A stretch of DNA of 64,000 nt from Arbacia lixula (GCA_963669155.1 OZ022594.1:6185707-6249706), one strand, 5' to 3'; positions 40,407 to 53,284 are shown, counted from the stretch's first letter. The notes: generated by a model from the sequence alone, not told the origin. Numbers and translations: made by a program.

Positions 40407-40793
40407 TTAGGGCATGTTTATCAACTCTTTGTTTGGTAGAATCAAGGTTTCCAAACGCGTTTAAGTTTTTTTAAGCGCGTTTCAGGGAGTTGATAAACGC
40501 AAAAGTGTTTTGATTATGGAGTTCGGAAAGCTGTTTTGAAACACGCAAATTTGTACGATCCTAAACGCGTTTGAGCCAGAAACGTGTTTAAAGAAGCGAG
40601 ATAAATGCAAAGCTGTTTTGAAACGGCTTTAAACCACGTGTTTCCGGTGACAAGGCCGGTTTTCGACTTGGGCGATCAAGTTGATAAACGCACCATTTTT
40701 TTAAACCCGTTTGGAAACGCGTTTGGAAATGCGCTCGTAAAGGCCGTAGGAAACGCGTTTAAATTTCTGAAAAGTTGATAAGCACAGCCTTAT
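40407..40793. mobile_element. TIR element rich in AAACGCGTTT
   Basis: GGCATGTTTATCAACTCTTT at left and AAAAGTTGATAAGCACAGCC at right. The interior repeats AAACGCGTTT-like palindromes at least six times. No ORF. Confidence 0.55.
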
Positions 40794-41511
40794 AGCGATT
40801 GCAATTGGTTGCACTCAGCTGTCAAGATGACGTCAAGCTCGACGCTTACTACAGTCTATGCTAGCAGACAGTGTGTGTGTATGTGTGCGCAACTTCCATG
40901 CATACAGGATGTATGGTTCTCCGACAAATATTGTCCCCGTCGCCCATTCCAGTGCTTGCCAAACCTAGCAACAATGAATGAATGAATGCAATTTGTGTTT
41001 GGACCAGTGTAATAGAAGGAGAGAAGCACAAATGAGAAGCATCCACAAAAAATGGATAATTGATATTAATATGAAGATTGTGAGAAGGTGAAATGATTCT
41101 ACATGTAGTATACTATGTGATAGCGTTTGTCTAGAATCGCATGAACCATGTACAGAGATGTATACAATTGTTATTCTGTCATGTATGAAATAACAGATTA
41201 ATTGAGACTTCTTGAGAAGAAATATAATGTAATGCATTTATATTTGTTGGTGGTTTAGTAATTCTTGATCGTTTTCTGCATTTAGATTAACTAAAACAAA
41301 TTTTAACCATTGCTAGGAGATTCCAGTCAATGAAGAAATATCATGGATACTGATTTGTAAAAAAAAAAAAAAAGAACAAAAAAGAGGAAAATTGCACATA
41401 TTATGTGAAGTTAGAACTGTTAAAAATGCTTGCTGTTGTGAGGATGTCTTAAAGGGTAGTTCACGCTGATTATGGGTACCGTTTGTGTAGTCTTTTTTAC
41501 TGTCCCTTACC

Positions 41512-41785
41512 TTAAAGGGACTCTCCACCCTGACATTTATTTGGCTTAAATCAAAACAAACATGAACAACACATATCATTGAAGGTTTGACGAAAATCCG
41601 TCAAAGGATAAGAACATTCTAATCATTTGAAATTTCAAATTTGTGACGTCACCATGCGAGCTGCTCTTCCATATACTGTCTGCTGTACGATTTCATAAAT
41701 TACTCTTTCTCTGGTTTTGATGATTTTTTTTAGTCATAGAGGTTTGTATGTAAAAACGTGTTTCTCATGATGTATCAAACCTGCC
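41512..41785. mobile_element. TTCACCCTGA-type foldback, left half
   Basis: TTAAAGGGACTCTCCACCCTGA, GAAGGTTTGACGAAAATCCG and TTTGTGACGTCACCATGCGA mark the family. No right arm. Confidence 0.6.
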
Positions 41786-42595
41786 TCTATAAAGTTGACA
41801 TCCCTTGACTTTAGGATGAGTCAATTTCAGCTGGATTCGAGTTGTACATGTAACTTTTTTCAATGTATTGTTCAAGCGCTTTCTCGCCTTAGCTTCGTAT
41901 GTTTTCTCGCCGTTGTTAGAATTTTGCTCCGGATTAGTCCTGTCGAGAAAAATGGTCATGTGTGGAAGGCCCCTGTTGAAACACTGTTAGCGTTAAGAAA
42001 CATAAAAGAGGTGCACCACATACACAATAATTATTTGTATACAACTAAACACTGCACAAACCAAAATGCATAACTGCTCTTAACTCTAGCGGAACCGCGG
42101 AGAGAGAAGACAAAAGGAATCCGAAAATCCCTTTCACCGTTCTGCTTTAAAGGGATGATCGTCTTTCGGGAGTGATTCTATTGTCGATACTTCCTGTGCC
42201 AGATAAAACTGCTGCTCTATGGGAATTGCGCGTATTGATGGTAAAACAATCCAAAAATGACATGTTGATAGAATGACAGGGGGGGGGGGTATATTCTAAA
42301 TGCTTAGAATGTGCCCTTAATTTCACATTGCGGGGGAACGTAGTGTATAAACATATCACCTAGGATGGATCTCCAAACTTGCAGCTCTTGTGTATGTTCG
42401 GAGGAGAACAAACAAATCAAGTAGCCAGATCACCGATTAAAGTGACCCGACCATTAACCCTCAATATGCCAGGTGAAGATTATTTCAACATTAATACACA
42501 CTTATCACATAGAGTATTAGTTCATCTGGCACACGAAAGGTTAATAACTGGACCTACGACATTTTTCCAGCAGCACCGCAGGCTATACAACGTCT

Positions 42596-42768
42596 TTAAA
42601 GAGCATATACTGTACTGGGGAAACAAAAAGCTTTCAAAAGGTGATCGTGAGCAATCTTCTTACCAATGGTCTTAAATTCATGCATTGTCCATTTTACAAA
42701 CTTGCTGAAAGTTATTTGCCCTCAAATGATCCACATGTGGAGTAAATAATGATGATCTCAAATCCTTA
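42596..42768. mobile_element. Family A foldback MITE, left half
   Basis: TTAAAGAGCATATACTGTAC followed by GGTGATCGTGAGCAATCTTC. Arm only. Confidence 0.65.
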
Positions 42769-42769
42769 A

Positions 42770-43780
42770 ACCTTCCTGCATGCACGAGACAAAATGCTGC
42801 TCAATGGGATTTGTGTGCATTATTTGGTGCCAAAATGCACCCCTGGCACATTAAGAGTTAGAGTAGTTACATCATCGTTGAAAGTCGCCGCATCCATTGC
42901 ATAACCACAATGAAAGTCGCATCCATTGCATAACCACGATGAACCCATTTTAACCCACCGTCGATGTAATCCGTGCCTTCTATACCGGCCGGCTTATTCA
43001 ACCTTGAAGGCTTTTAGCAGTCGCTCAACTATGGGAGACACATGCACGCTGACAAAAGTCGGATATTAATTCTTGGCGGTGCATGCTATGCACACACAAA
43101 AGTCACCTTTGTCACCAGCGTCTTCATAAAAACGTTAATATTCTATTTCACAACGCTATATAGCAGGGGCATTGCATTTTTTCGACCAGTGGGTAAATGT
43201 TGATCTCCATGTTGTATACGGTTTCAATTTTAGGGAGTCTATATACATTCGTCAACATCCATATATTATCAACGATTGCGTATTGTTTACAAGGACTAGA
43301 TCTTGAGCAAATGTGTCTCTGCAAAGCCATCATTCGTATAGGGATACAATTAATGCTGTCTGGGTTTATCTTGCGACCTTGAAAAGCTTCAGGTTATTGT
43401 GTAGGGAATTATTTACTAGCTCTCAACACCAATCCGTATACACGGTGTACGCCGCTGAATGTATGCCTTTACCGCGCACAAATAAATACGTACATGTGAA
43501 GGCGATCGACGTTGGATATTATCAAAATGATGGGACTGTTTGGTGACGTCACATGGGACTTTTATCTGACTGGCTTGGGATTGCGGACAATATTGATAGG
43601 GATATTCCGGTGCTCTGCTGGTTTTCTATTTTGTGGCGGGCTTCAAGCGGTCCCCGGGGAAGCTGCCCCCGGGCCCCGTCGGGCTACCTCTCCTAGGATA
43701 TCTCCCCTTTCCTAAAACTGCCGCCTTTTAAAGGTAAGTTAGCATATAGCTATTCATATTTAATATTCATAAATATATAC
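42770..43780. other. Intergenic sequence, nothing recognised
   Basis: No family-like reading frame, RNA gene or clear repeat. A short GC-rich patch (43630-43700, CCCCGGGGAAGCTGCCCCCG) contains an inverted repeat but no gene. Confidence 0.45.
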
Positions 43781-43781
43781 G

Positions 43782-43783
<2 letters not shown>

Positions 43784-43846
<63 letters not shown>

Positions 43847-43875
43847 AGAGAGAGGGGGGGGAGGGAGGAGAGAGG
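43784..43875. repeat. (GA)n microsatellite with G runs
   Basis: AGAGAG tract with GGGGGG interruptions on the + strand. Confidence 0.9.
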
Positions 43876-44159
43876 GAATTATTATACTAGCTCTCAATAC
43901 TAATCTGTAGGCACGGTGTATATATATAATATGAAATACTTCATAAGGAATGCAGTGCATGTTTGTTAAAGGTGGGGGGGGGGGGGGGGGTTAAAGGCTA
44001 GAGTACACCCTGGTATACAACAAGCTGTACAATACATTATCATTGGTGTAATCTTGCGTGATTTTCTGGTTCGCAACTTCAAAATCGATCCCATCCCTAT
44101 CTCACTGTTTTTCTGTCTTTCTCAGAGTCTCTTGATCTAAATATCTGTGTCTTTCTCCT

Positions 44160-44221
44160 CCTTCTCTCTCTCTCTCTCTCTCTCTCATCTTTCTCCCCTT
44201 TTTTCTCTCCCTCCCTCCCTC

Positions 44222-44272
<51 letters not shown>
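44160..44272. repeat. (CT)n microsatellite
   Basis: CTCTCT with TTTCTCCC and C-run interruptions. Confidence 0.9.
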
Positions 44273-44275
<3 letters not shown>

Positions 44276-44569
44276 GCTGATCTCTTACCATGCTTGTATC
44301 TCTCGTATATCTCGTGCACATAAAGTTTTGTCTGAATCAGTCTAGACATATGGATTATGATCGAATTATCTACAATGTCTAATACTTGAACAAAACTTGG
44401 TGAGCTGCCTTTTATGTTATATGGGAGCTAAAGTGAGAACAGTGCTTGGGATGATAACGAATACAAAGTATGTCTGATGAAGATAACATCAATCATTTGA
44501 ATAGTTTGATGAGGTGGAATACCCTTAATCCTCACAACCTCGTTAATTGTATGTTTCACCGTTCACATC

Positions 44570-44594
44570 TTTCTCTCTCATCTCCTTCTCCTCC

Positions 44595-44649
<55 letters not shown>

Positions 44650-44674
44650 CTCTTATCTCCTCTTTCTCTCTCTT

Positions 44675-44713
<39 letters not shown>

Positions 44714-44739
44714 CTATCTCTTCCCATATCTCCTTTCTC

Positions 44740-44772
<33 letters not shown>
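44570..44772. repeat. (CT)n microsatellite running into the assembly gap
   Basis: CTCTCT array that ends directly at the N run, probably the cause of the gap. Confidence 0.9.
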
Positions 44773-44972
44773 NNNNNNNNNNNNNNNNNNNNNNNNNNNN
44801 NNNNNNNNNNNNNNNNNNNNNNNNNNNNNNNNNNNNNNNNNNNNNNNNNNNNNNNNNNNNNNNNNNNNNNNNNNNNNNNNNNNNNNNNNNNNNNNNNNNN
44901 NNNNNNNNNNNNNNNNNNNNNNNNNNNNNNNNNNNNNNNNNNNNNNNNNNNNNNNNNNNNNNNNNNNNNNNN
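44773..44972. other. Assembly gap (200 N)
   Basis: Exactly 200 consecutive N. The true length is unknown; frames crossing it are meaningless. Confidence 1.
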
Positions 44973-45165
44973 CAGAGATGTGCAGTGACTTTAGCACAAA
45001 ATGTATCTGCTTTGAAACACAGGTAGCCATAATTGTTATTAAGCCTTCGACATGTGCAATGACATGTGACAATGGTCAAACAAAGGACAGAAGTCTCAAC
45101 AAGAGCGCGATCAAAGTTCATGTAGACTCTTACAATAATTATCCATCTACACCTCCGCACCCAAA

Positions 45166-45167
45166 CC

Positions 45168-45205
<38 letters not shown>

Positions 45206-45254
45206 GCACACACACATACGCACACACATACACACACATACGCACACACACACC
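45166..45254. repeat. (CA)n microsatellite at the 3' side of LINE copy 1
   Basis: CACACA with ATACG interruptions, followed directly by the T-rich/(ATT)n tail of the minus-strand LINE. Confidence 0.92.
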
Positions 45255-45256
45255 CT

Positions 45257-46858
45257 TTTTTTATTATTATTATTATTATTTTTTTTTTTTTATTATTTTT
45301 TTTTTTTTTTAAATTTTATTATTATTTTTTTTTTTTTAAAGTGATTTTTATTCCTCCAAATATGCAAAATACATTTACAGTTGAATATACGACACAAAAA
45401 TATTTCAAATGTTAACTTAGTATTTATAAACAAAAAATATATCAATTACATTTTTAAATGAAATTAGGTAAATTAAAAATTATTGACTAAGATGCATAAA
45501 CAAAACTGTATATTCAATGCCCTGATTCCATGAAATAATGGAGGTTAACAAAAAGATAAAAAGGAAACAAAGACATGCTACTGACGTCAAACCCACTCCC
45601 CCCCCCCCCCCATCCCACTGATCACCCCGTCACACACATACCTCACACACCCGTTCCTGTACCTCTGCTCATTTCGAGTTAAGCTAAAAAAAATATATAT
45701 ATATAATTGAATAGCAAAATATAGAAAGCTGTCACAATCGACTAAATAACAAAGAAATAATTAACGAAACCCTGTAATCCCAACAAAATACAATTAATCA
45801 CCTTGCATTTACTTTATAATGTTCCCATTTTTGTAAATGATCCCCTAATTTACCCTTTTTAGTAGCAATGTTTTTTTTCTTCTTCTTTATAATCCAAAAT
45901 AATTTTCTGTATTTTTCGTAAAGAAGGAAGTACACCTTTTATTCTTGAGGAATAAATATAATATTTTAACAACAAAATAATACAATTAATATATTTGACT
46001 CTATAAGATCTCCCTTCCAATCCTACAAATATTATTTTCCAATCCATATTCCTAATTTCAAACAAATTAAAATATTCAATTATCTCTAACCAAAACCTTT
46101 GTACATATAAACATTTACAAAATAAATGTGAATATGTTTCAATCTCATTTTTACAAAAAGAACATAAATTATCACTAGCAAATCCAAACCGAAATAAGTG
46201 TTCTTTTGTATATAATGCCCTGTGCAATAGTTTATATTGAAATTCTCTCAATTTGCCCCCCAAAACTGCACTTTTTATTCTTAAAAATATATTTTTCAAT
46301 TCTTCATTACTATAATCTATATTACATGTATTATGTCCATCCCCAATACACAACTTATATTCATTTTGAAGATTTTTAACTAAATATTCATATAAGTGCT
46401 TAGATTTTAAATCTTTTAACAATCCTGTATATCCAAAACTTTTAATCTAATTTCAAATGATTGAATATCTACTTGAATGTGTCTACTTATACCTATATCT
46501 TATTTCCATTGGTATGGCAACGCACCAAAAATATCATGAATCTTTAATAATCCTTCACTTTTTATTCCTAAGCCTAAAAAGTGAGCAACAGATCTCAAAC
46601 TATTATTCAACATTATATCAGACACCTTAATTATACCTCTTTGAAATAGATCTTGATCAAAGATCATTCTATTTCTTAAGCACACATGTCTATTATTAAA
46701 AATAATAGGATTCATCTTATCATTTTCAAAGTGCCTACAATTTTCTATATCTTGCCAAATTTTCAAAATGTCTACATAAAAGGGTTGTACTTCTTTTAAA
46801 TCCATCTTATGAATATCATAATCACATAGAAACACAAACCTTCCTCCTACTGATCTGA
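45257..46858 (-). mobile_element. L1/Tx1-like LINE, 5'-truncated copy 1
   Basis: Minus strand. ORF2 C-terminal pieces at 46858-46500 (VGGRFVFLCDYD, KIWQDIENCRHF) and 46422-45859 (LREFQYKLLHRALYTKEHLF, then CSFCKNEIETYSHLFCKC, a CCHC-like knuckle), separated by a frame break. Then a 3' UTR with a C-run (45599-45612) and an A-rich/(TAA)n tail (45257-45340). The catalytic RT core is missing. Starts abruptly at the (CA)n tract 46858-46904. Confidence 0.85.
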
Positions 46859-46910
46859 CACACACATAGGCACACACACACACACACGCACACACACATA
46901 GGCACAACAC
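46858..46910. repeat. (CA)n microsatellite at the 5' side of LINE copy 1
   Basis: CACACACATAGGCACACACA-type tract immediately joined to LINE coding sequence. Confidence 0.9.
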
Positions 46911-47260
46911 TTTTTTTTTTTGGATGCATTCATAATGAGTGTACAAGTACCAGAGAGGCATTGCAGATTTATTAGCAACTCAAGATGATTTGAACATAAT
47001 TCTTAATATTCAAAAATAAATTTATACATCAATGCATGAACTATACTAGGTCTGTTTGAAAGCCCCAAGGAGGCAATAACAAAGCAATTGAGCTCCAATG
47101 CACACACAAATTATGTTACTTGCAATATTGAGAATATGCCTTTCCACATACATACATTTTATATTCTTATTCATTATGCAAAAGCATATAAATATTGCTC
47201 AATAATCCACATTTAACTGAACTGTTTGCAAATTTTCTGCATCTCTTCAAACACACTTTT
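46911..47260. other. Sequence between LINE copies, origin unclear
   Basis: Begins with T11 and AT-rich DNA, possibly the tail of another minus-strand element. No coding resemblance. Confidence 0.35.
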
Positions 47261-47261
47261 T

Positions 47262-47662
47262 TTTCCATATTCTTTATTTGATTTCATTCACATAATGAAA
47301 TAAACAATTTCACTTTATAACAGAATTACAAATTCATAAACGTAATATTTCTATTGATTCAATAAACACAATAAAGTATGATATACCACTTGTATATAAA
47401 CACAATATATATGTGCGATATTCTACCTGAATATGCAACTTATAAATTATATTCCTATTAAATAGAATGATAATCATAATACTAATAGATATGTAGAATA
47501 GTAATGATAATAAAGCAATTCCATAATACATAAGAATGAAATCTTTTCTGATACCCCCCCCCCCCCGAACATATAAATCCACCTCCACACAAAACATGTA
47601 AGTCCACCCCATCCCCCTACACGCCCAGACATACACACTCACATACATACTCACACACAAAA

Positions 47663-47694
<32 letters not shown>

Positions 47695-49140
47695 ACACAC
47701 ACACCACCCTAACCTTATGTGCTATTTCTTAAAAGGTAACATTCTCCCATTTTAACAGATGTAATCCTAACTTGTTTCTTTTTAAAGCAATTTAAAGCAA
47801 TTTCTTTTTCTTCATTCCGATATTCCGTTATCTTTTTAAATATTACCTCATGAGATGGAATTACACCCTCCGATCTAGATCGAAAAATAATGTATTTTAA
47901 GATAAAAATGACTGTATTGCAACATTTTATATTAAGATCTTTTCCTTTGATACCTACATGAATATCTATCCACTCTGCATTTTCAAAAACTATCGCTTCC
48001 AATCTTTCTATAACTTTTTGCCATAAAGGTTTGATATACACACAATCCCAGAATACATGTTGATACGTTTCTACCTTAATGCCACAAAAGGAACACTGAT
48101 TATTATCAACAAACCCGAACATAAAAAGGTTTTCTTTTGTATAGATAGCTCCATGCAGTAATTTATACTGAAATTCCCTGACTTTTGTTAGAAGTGTTGT
48201 AGTTCGTGGTCTTAGAAAAATATCTGTAATCTCTTTCTTTGAAAATGTGAAATCATGAAGATTATCTTTAATTTGTAAAGTGTATAATTCTTGTAATTTT
48301 GTAACAAATACTTCATACAGCTTTCTGGATGGGAGATCTTTGAGTAACATTGTATTTTCAAAAATCTTCAATGAAATACTATATTCCTGTACAACAGCTG
48401 AGTAGAAGTCAGATACATTCCCTTTGTATTTCCCACTTGTTAAAATTGCATTACATATTTCCAAAACTTTCAATATATTTTCAGCTCCTAATTCTAAATT
48501 TTGAAAATATGTAAGTGCTCTAATTTGATTTTTTTCAAGAATTTGATCAACTAAATATATATTTTTCTCAAGTAAATCTCCATGAAAAATCATTTTACCT
48601 TTACACAAATACTCCTTATTGTTAAAAAAGATTGGATTAATCTTTCCTTCTTTAAAGTTCCTAATATACTCCATATCTTGCCATACCCTTAAAATGTCTA
48701 AATAAAACTGAGAAGTTTTTAGTTTCAATAATTTTGTATCGTAATTGCACAGATAGATAAATCTTCCCCCCACTGTCCTTAAGGTGAAGTCAAAAAAAAG
48801 TTTCCATCCCATTCTCTTTTCACCATATAAAAGCCTTTTTAACCACATAATTCTTTGAGTTTTAACAAATAATTCATAGTCTATCATTCTTAATCCACCA
48901 TCACCATAGTCCTGGAAACAAATAACTCTTTTGATTCGATCTTTCCCATTCCATATAAATTCAAAACAGATCTTATTGATCTCAGTCACTACCCACTTTG
49001 GAACCACTAATGATGAAGAAACATAATTCAATTCAGACAAAGCATAAGTTTTCAGTAAATGTACTTTCCCCATGATAGTTAAATCTCTTTGTTTCCACCA
49101 ACCAAGAAGTCTTTTTATTTTACTTAGTATCTCACACACC
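47262..49140 (-). mobile_element. L1/Tx1-like LINE, 5'-truncated copy 2 with long open frame
   Basis: Minus-strand frame 49157-47715 is open for 480 residues: LLGWWKQRDLTIMGKVHLLK, ICFEFIWNGKDRIKRV, GDGGLRMIDYE, VREFQYKLLHGAIYTKE, CSFCGIKVETYQHVFWDC. This is the region after the RT fingers/palm of L1/Tx1-type ORF2, ending in a CCHC knuckle. 3' UTR with a C-run (47556-47567) and CA-rich stretch (47640-47703), T-rich at 47262. The apparent N-terminus MCECVWVCE is microsatellite, so the start is not real. Confidence 0.87.
47636..47704. repeat. (CA)n stretch within the 3' region of LINE copy 2
   Basis: CACACA tract between the LINE stop codon and the C-run. Copy 1 has a shorter CACACACATACCTCACACAC at the same relative place, so part may belong to the element. 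Confidence 0.8.
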
Positions 49141-49196
49141 CACACACACTCACACATTCACACACACGTACACACACATAGGCATACACACACAGA
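49134..49196. repeat. (CA)n microsatellite at the 5' side of LINE copy 2
   Basis: CACACCCACACACACTCACA-type tract joined directly to LINE coding sequence at about 49134. Confidence 0.9.
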
Positions 49197-49769
49197 CTTT
49201 CTGTCGGATTTTTTCTTGCTCTCGTCATTCAGACAATAATCTGCCTCCTTCTCTCCCATGTTCACATGATGAACATAACAAATTTGAACATGGTTTCGTT
49301 TGTTACGCGGACAAAATGTGAGAGGGACCCTTTGAAATGTTGTCCGTGAAATACGGCTTTCAAGGCGTTTGACATCTCTAATCCCAACTATCACAAATGT
49401 ACATTCTGGTTTAGCACTGACGAGGCTACATATAACCCCCTCAAAAAAGTTCTGCAACTTAAGTTTGAGGGGGTAATATAATGATATAATATAATATAGG
49501 CCTATATCGCTTGTTGCTTCAGTGTCGTAAATGACTTGGGCATAGATTTACTTTTATTAGTATGCCATTTGCTACGTTTTTTGCAATCATGGAATGTGCA
49601 GTATCCCGAATATGGAGGAAAGCCACAAATAAAATTTTGCAAAATGTATCGTTTTCAACAGCGAAGGCTCAATTTATTGCTATGTGTTTTAAATAAGTGA
49701 CAATGAACGCTCACACCCAGGAGTATAAATGTGTATCTGGTACATGTATAGAAAGATCTTAACCTAGCT

Positions 49770-50086
49770 TATAATCATGACAAATGTTTAGTGGGCAAGG
49801 AATACTTTCATGGGAGTGTGTTAAATGAGATTCCCCAATTTGCTCCTGTTTTATCATAGTGGGAGTTGATTTCCAACAATCCTGATCAAATTTGACATCA
49901 TAAACTTTGTATTTAGACACTATAGTCTTAATGTTTACAACAAGCATTTTAATTGATAAAGATCAAATTTCAACTGATGGGAATCAAAATCACTGAGAAT
50001 CTGACTTAGCACAGCAAAGGGTCACCAGTCGTGCGAAAAGTAGCGTAGCTTAATAACATCTTGGTGAATCAACCCCCATGGCTAAA
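49770..50086. mobile_element. CACCAAGCTG-related foldback (copy 4, degenerate)
   Basis: Shares CATAGTGGGAGTTGATTTCC, GATAAAGATCAAATTTCAAC and GGGTCACCAGTCGTGC with copies 1 and 5. The terminal left arm is eroded. Confidence 0.55.
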
Positions 50087-50464
50087 CTTCTATCCATTTA
50101 GTCCCCATCGGACAGACCCTCTACACCATTAAATCAAATGTATTGAAGAGTTTTGATTAAGCCCAAACAGCCTGGAAAGAAGACTTATTAGGAAAGAAAT
50201 CATCACCAATCATGTTTCAATGTGAAAACTTGGCACATTGTTTTTTGTGGTGTTCACAAATACGTGACAACATGGTCCCATGCCAGTAACAGGTTCTTGG
50301 AACAGATTTATGAGTTTCGTGCCAACTATGTTACGTTTACTTGACACATATGACAGCTAAATCCTCTAAAATTTGTTACCCTGATGCCAAAATCGTGCCT
50401 TGTTTCATGTGGCAGCATATTGTATATCACTCATACATGCACGGATAATGAGAAAGTCTACCTT

Positions 50465-51017
50465 TAAGTTAAGTAGGTTTAATAAAAGCGGAAACGTGGA
50501 AGAACAAAATAAGTTGAGGTTTTACAAAAATCTGTCAAAGGATAACACAGTTATATACATGTATTTTCACATTCCTACTTTTCTGACGTCACTTGCCAGG
50601 TACTTTCCTGTAAGTTGTGTACACGCACTATATTAATTTACAGGATGGAGCACGCTATCCTCACTATATACTGGGTGTATGCCTATTTTTTTGGTAAAAT
50701 TCACTATATTTGTTTAAAAGTTAGTTTTCTAAAACGAATGTATACCATTTCACCTGTGCATTTTATACATATTTACACATGCACACCTGTATGAAACAAA
50801 TTATTCCTTCATCAATAAACATAAAGGGGCAATTAATGGAATCATACAGCACACAAGATATGTGAGAGCAGCTTACAAGTGACGACACAAAAATCAAAAC
50901 TCCATAAAGTCATAACTTTCTTATCATTTGACGGATTCTCATCAAACCTTAAGTCATATGTTGCTTTCATTTCCTGCTACAACTTATAACTCAAAACCAC
51001 GGTGGACATTCCCTTAA
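50465..51017. mobile_element. Degenerate full-length TTCACCCTGA-type foldback
   Basis: TCTGTCAAAGGATAACACAG and TGACGTCACTTGCCAGGTAC at left; AAGTGACGACACAAAAATCA and CTTTCTTATCATTTGACGGA at right; right end TTAA near 51014. Confidence 0.55.
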
Positions 51018-51445
51018 GACAAAGACACAATAGAACATTCTATTGTACATGTATAAAATATTTATTACAAAATTGCACATTGTAAAGAGTTGTCAATCGA
51101 ACATATCATGTTTCTTGACAATAATCTTTCTTCTTACGCAAACATCATAATCATAAAACAACAGTCTTGTTATGTACTACATGTAAACTATTTTGACATA
51201 CACAAGTTATACATGTACTAACGCATTCTGCCAGTGATACATGTGTTTGTATTGTAAGTTCAATCTTTTGGACTGTTCTTGCCAGTGATATATCATACAA
51301 GTTCATTATAACAGTGATTTCATTTACCTGTTGGAGTTCATAATGAAGTTTGTACATGTGGGTTCTATACATGTACTAGTACTTTTGAAACAGGAATAAA
51401 ACATTAATGACAGGGTGCAGAACCGTAGAAGTGGTAATGATCTTA

Positions 51446-51796
51446 GCCCGTCCCTTTTGCAGACCTAATTCTGAAAGTTCCCCGACTTTGTCATCATTTG
51501 AGAGAGAGTGGCTATATAACCTTTCCGTGGAACCGACAAAGCGTAATATTTGGTTTCGAGGAAATAATCTTCGATAATTGATGGAGCTTTCTTTCTTCGT
51601 ATCACGAAAATAGTCGTAATTTCAAAAGGTCAAGCAATCGATTTGAATCAAATCTCAGAGTTAGATTTTCATTTATTCTACGGGTGTTATAGTACCTCTG
51701 ACCTTAAAAATTTAACAGTTGGGATCTCAAAGATACGTGCTAAATAAAATGTGCAAACTTTCATGAAGATTGCAGATGTTTGTAAAAGGGACGGGC
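51446..51796. mobile_element. Possible TIR element GCCCGTCCCTTTTGCA...TGTAAAAGGGACGGGC
   Basis: 16-bp near-perfect inverted termini around about 320 bp of non-coding DNA. Resembles the ends at 11575-12003. Flanks 51018-51445 and 51797-52179 hold nothing I recognise. Confidence 0.55.
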
Positions 51797-52179
51797 CATC
51801 TTTACTGCATGACCTGTAATAAATGGAATGCCATTCTGCCATGATCTGGGGTATTTTCTGGTTTGAATCCTAGAATTGTTGACATGAAACAAAATCCAGA
51901 ACTTAATGGTGATGGCAGAACCGTTTCACCATGATAGCCTGTAATAAAAACTATGGTAATTCTATCTCAACAACTTGATTTGATTAAAGACATGAACAAT
52001 CAGAGGAAAAACAATGGTGAAAGTTGATGGAAATAAGGGAAAATAATGAGACATTTTTTTTTACAGCATGATCATCAGCTCTGAAAGGCTTCACAAGAAA
52101 GTCCATTGTCTTATAGGCAGGAGCCTGCTTTTCAGACTGTTCGATATTGCTATTCCAAACTGAAAAATAGGGTCCAGGG

Positions 52180-52500
52180 AGGTGTTTCACCAAGCTGTTC
52201 TTAAGCTAAGAATGACTTTACTCATGTCTGGTGACCTTTTCTTATGCTAAATGAGATACCATACTTTGTTCCTGCTTTAACATAGTGGGGGTTAATTTCC
52301 AACAACCCCAATCAAATTTGACAATTCATTAACTTTGTACATGTATTCAGACACTTGTTAACAACAAGCATTTTAATTAATTAAGATCCGATTGCAACTT
52401 AAACTGATGTGAATCAAAATTATTAAGAATGTGATTTAGCACAAGAAAGGGTAACCAGTCGTGCGTAAAGATGTTCGTAGCTTAAGAAACAACGCCCAGT
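52180..52500. mobile_element. CACCAAGCTG foldback (copy 5)
   Basis: TGTTTCACCAAGCTGTTCTT at left; GTAACCAGTCGTGCGTAAAG and GTTCGTAGCTTAAG at right; internal TAACATAGTGGGGGTTAATT as in copies 1 and 4. Confidence 0.65.
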
Positions 52501-52666
52501 ACTCATAAACGAGTCATATTCATCATTCTCATCTTTAATCAGTCCGTGGGGAAGCAGGAAGAGAAATCTAAAATGAATAGTCTCCTGCAGCCAGACCCCT
52601 TAATAATAGTTTGGCTTTAGTGACCACCCGGACAGGAAGATCATATAAACATGTCTATAAAGACCA

Positions 52667-52767
52667 GAGCCCTATTGCATATGGTTACAATGCTACCGAT
52701 GGCAACTTCTATGGAAACCTTGAATTTGACAGAGTTTCCAGTAATGGTAATTCTGTGCAACAGGCCC
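52667..52767. mobile_element. GGCC-TGTTGCATA foldback MITE (copy 4, short)
   Basis: GAGCCCTATTGCATATGG at left and CTGTGCAACAGGCCC at right, with weakly paired interior. Confidence 0.55.
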
Positions 52768-53284
52768 ATGTTTTTTTTCCTTTAATAATGTTTCTCCTTG
52801 AAACATGGATGACAGCAGGAGCTCAGAGAGGCCAGCTGCTTGTCAAGACTGTTTCTTTTCTTCCTTGAGTGGTCTTAAAGACAGGGTGTCCCATTTGCAC
52901 GTGAAAAAAAAAAATCAAATTTTGGTAAAAACCACAGAAAATGTAAGATTATACTGCACATGTATTAGAACTTCCCTACCCATAATAGAGCTGGGTACTG
53001 ACATTGAGTGAAATTATACCTATCAGTAGATCGCTGTGTTCTGGCAATATCATGATGCTTCAGAAGAAAAATGACCCCTGACTTCTATTCTCGGGCTGAC
53101 CGATACTTACAAGCGCCAAGCAAGATGGGTAAAAATACAATGAAATTTAATATACTGGAGAGACACTAAATGTTACGATCTTTGTTTATGCTGGTACACT
53201 GTACTCTCCGTACTGGATAACAAGGAGGCTTTCCTGTTGCTTCTCTTTACGTTTTATGAGCGTATTTGTAACCCCACCTTGCGC

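Noticed and set aside
43512..43715. 67-codon frame with hydrophobic stretch in a GC-rich patch
   Set aside because: No family resemblance, no splice context and no supporting neighbours.
49158..49457. 99-codon minus-strand frame just beyond the LINE copy
   Set aside because: Partly (CA)n repeat; the rest matches nothing I recognise and could not be joined to the LINE.
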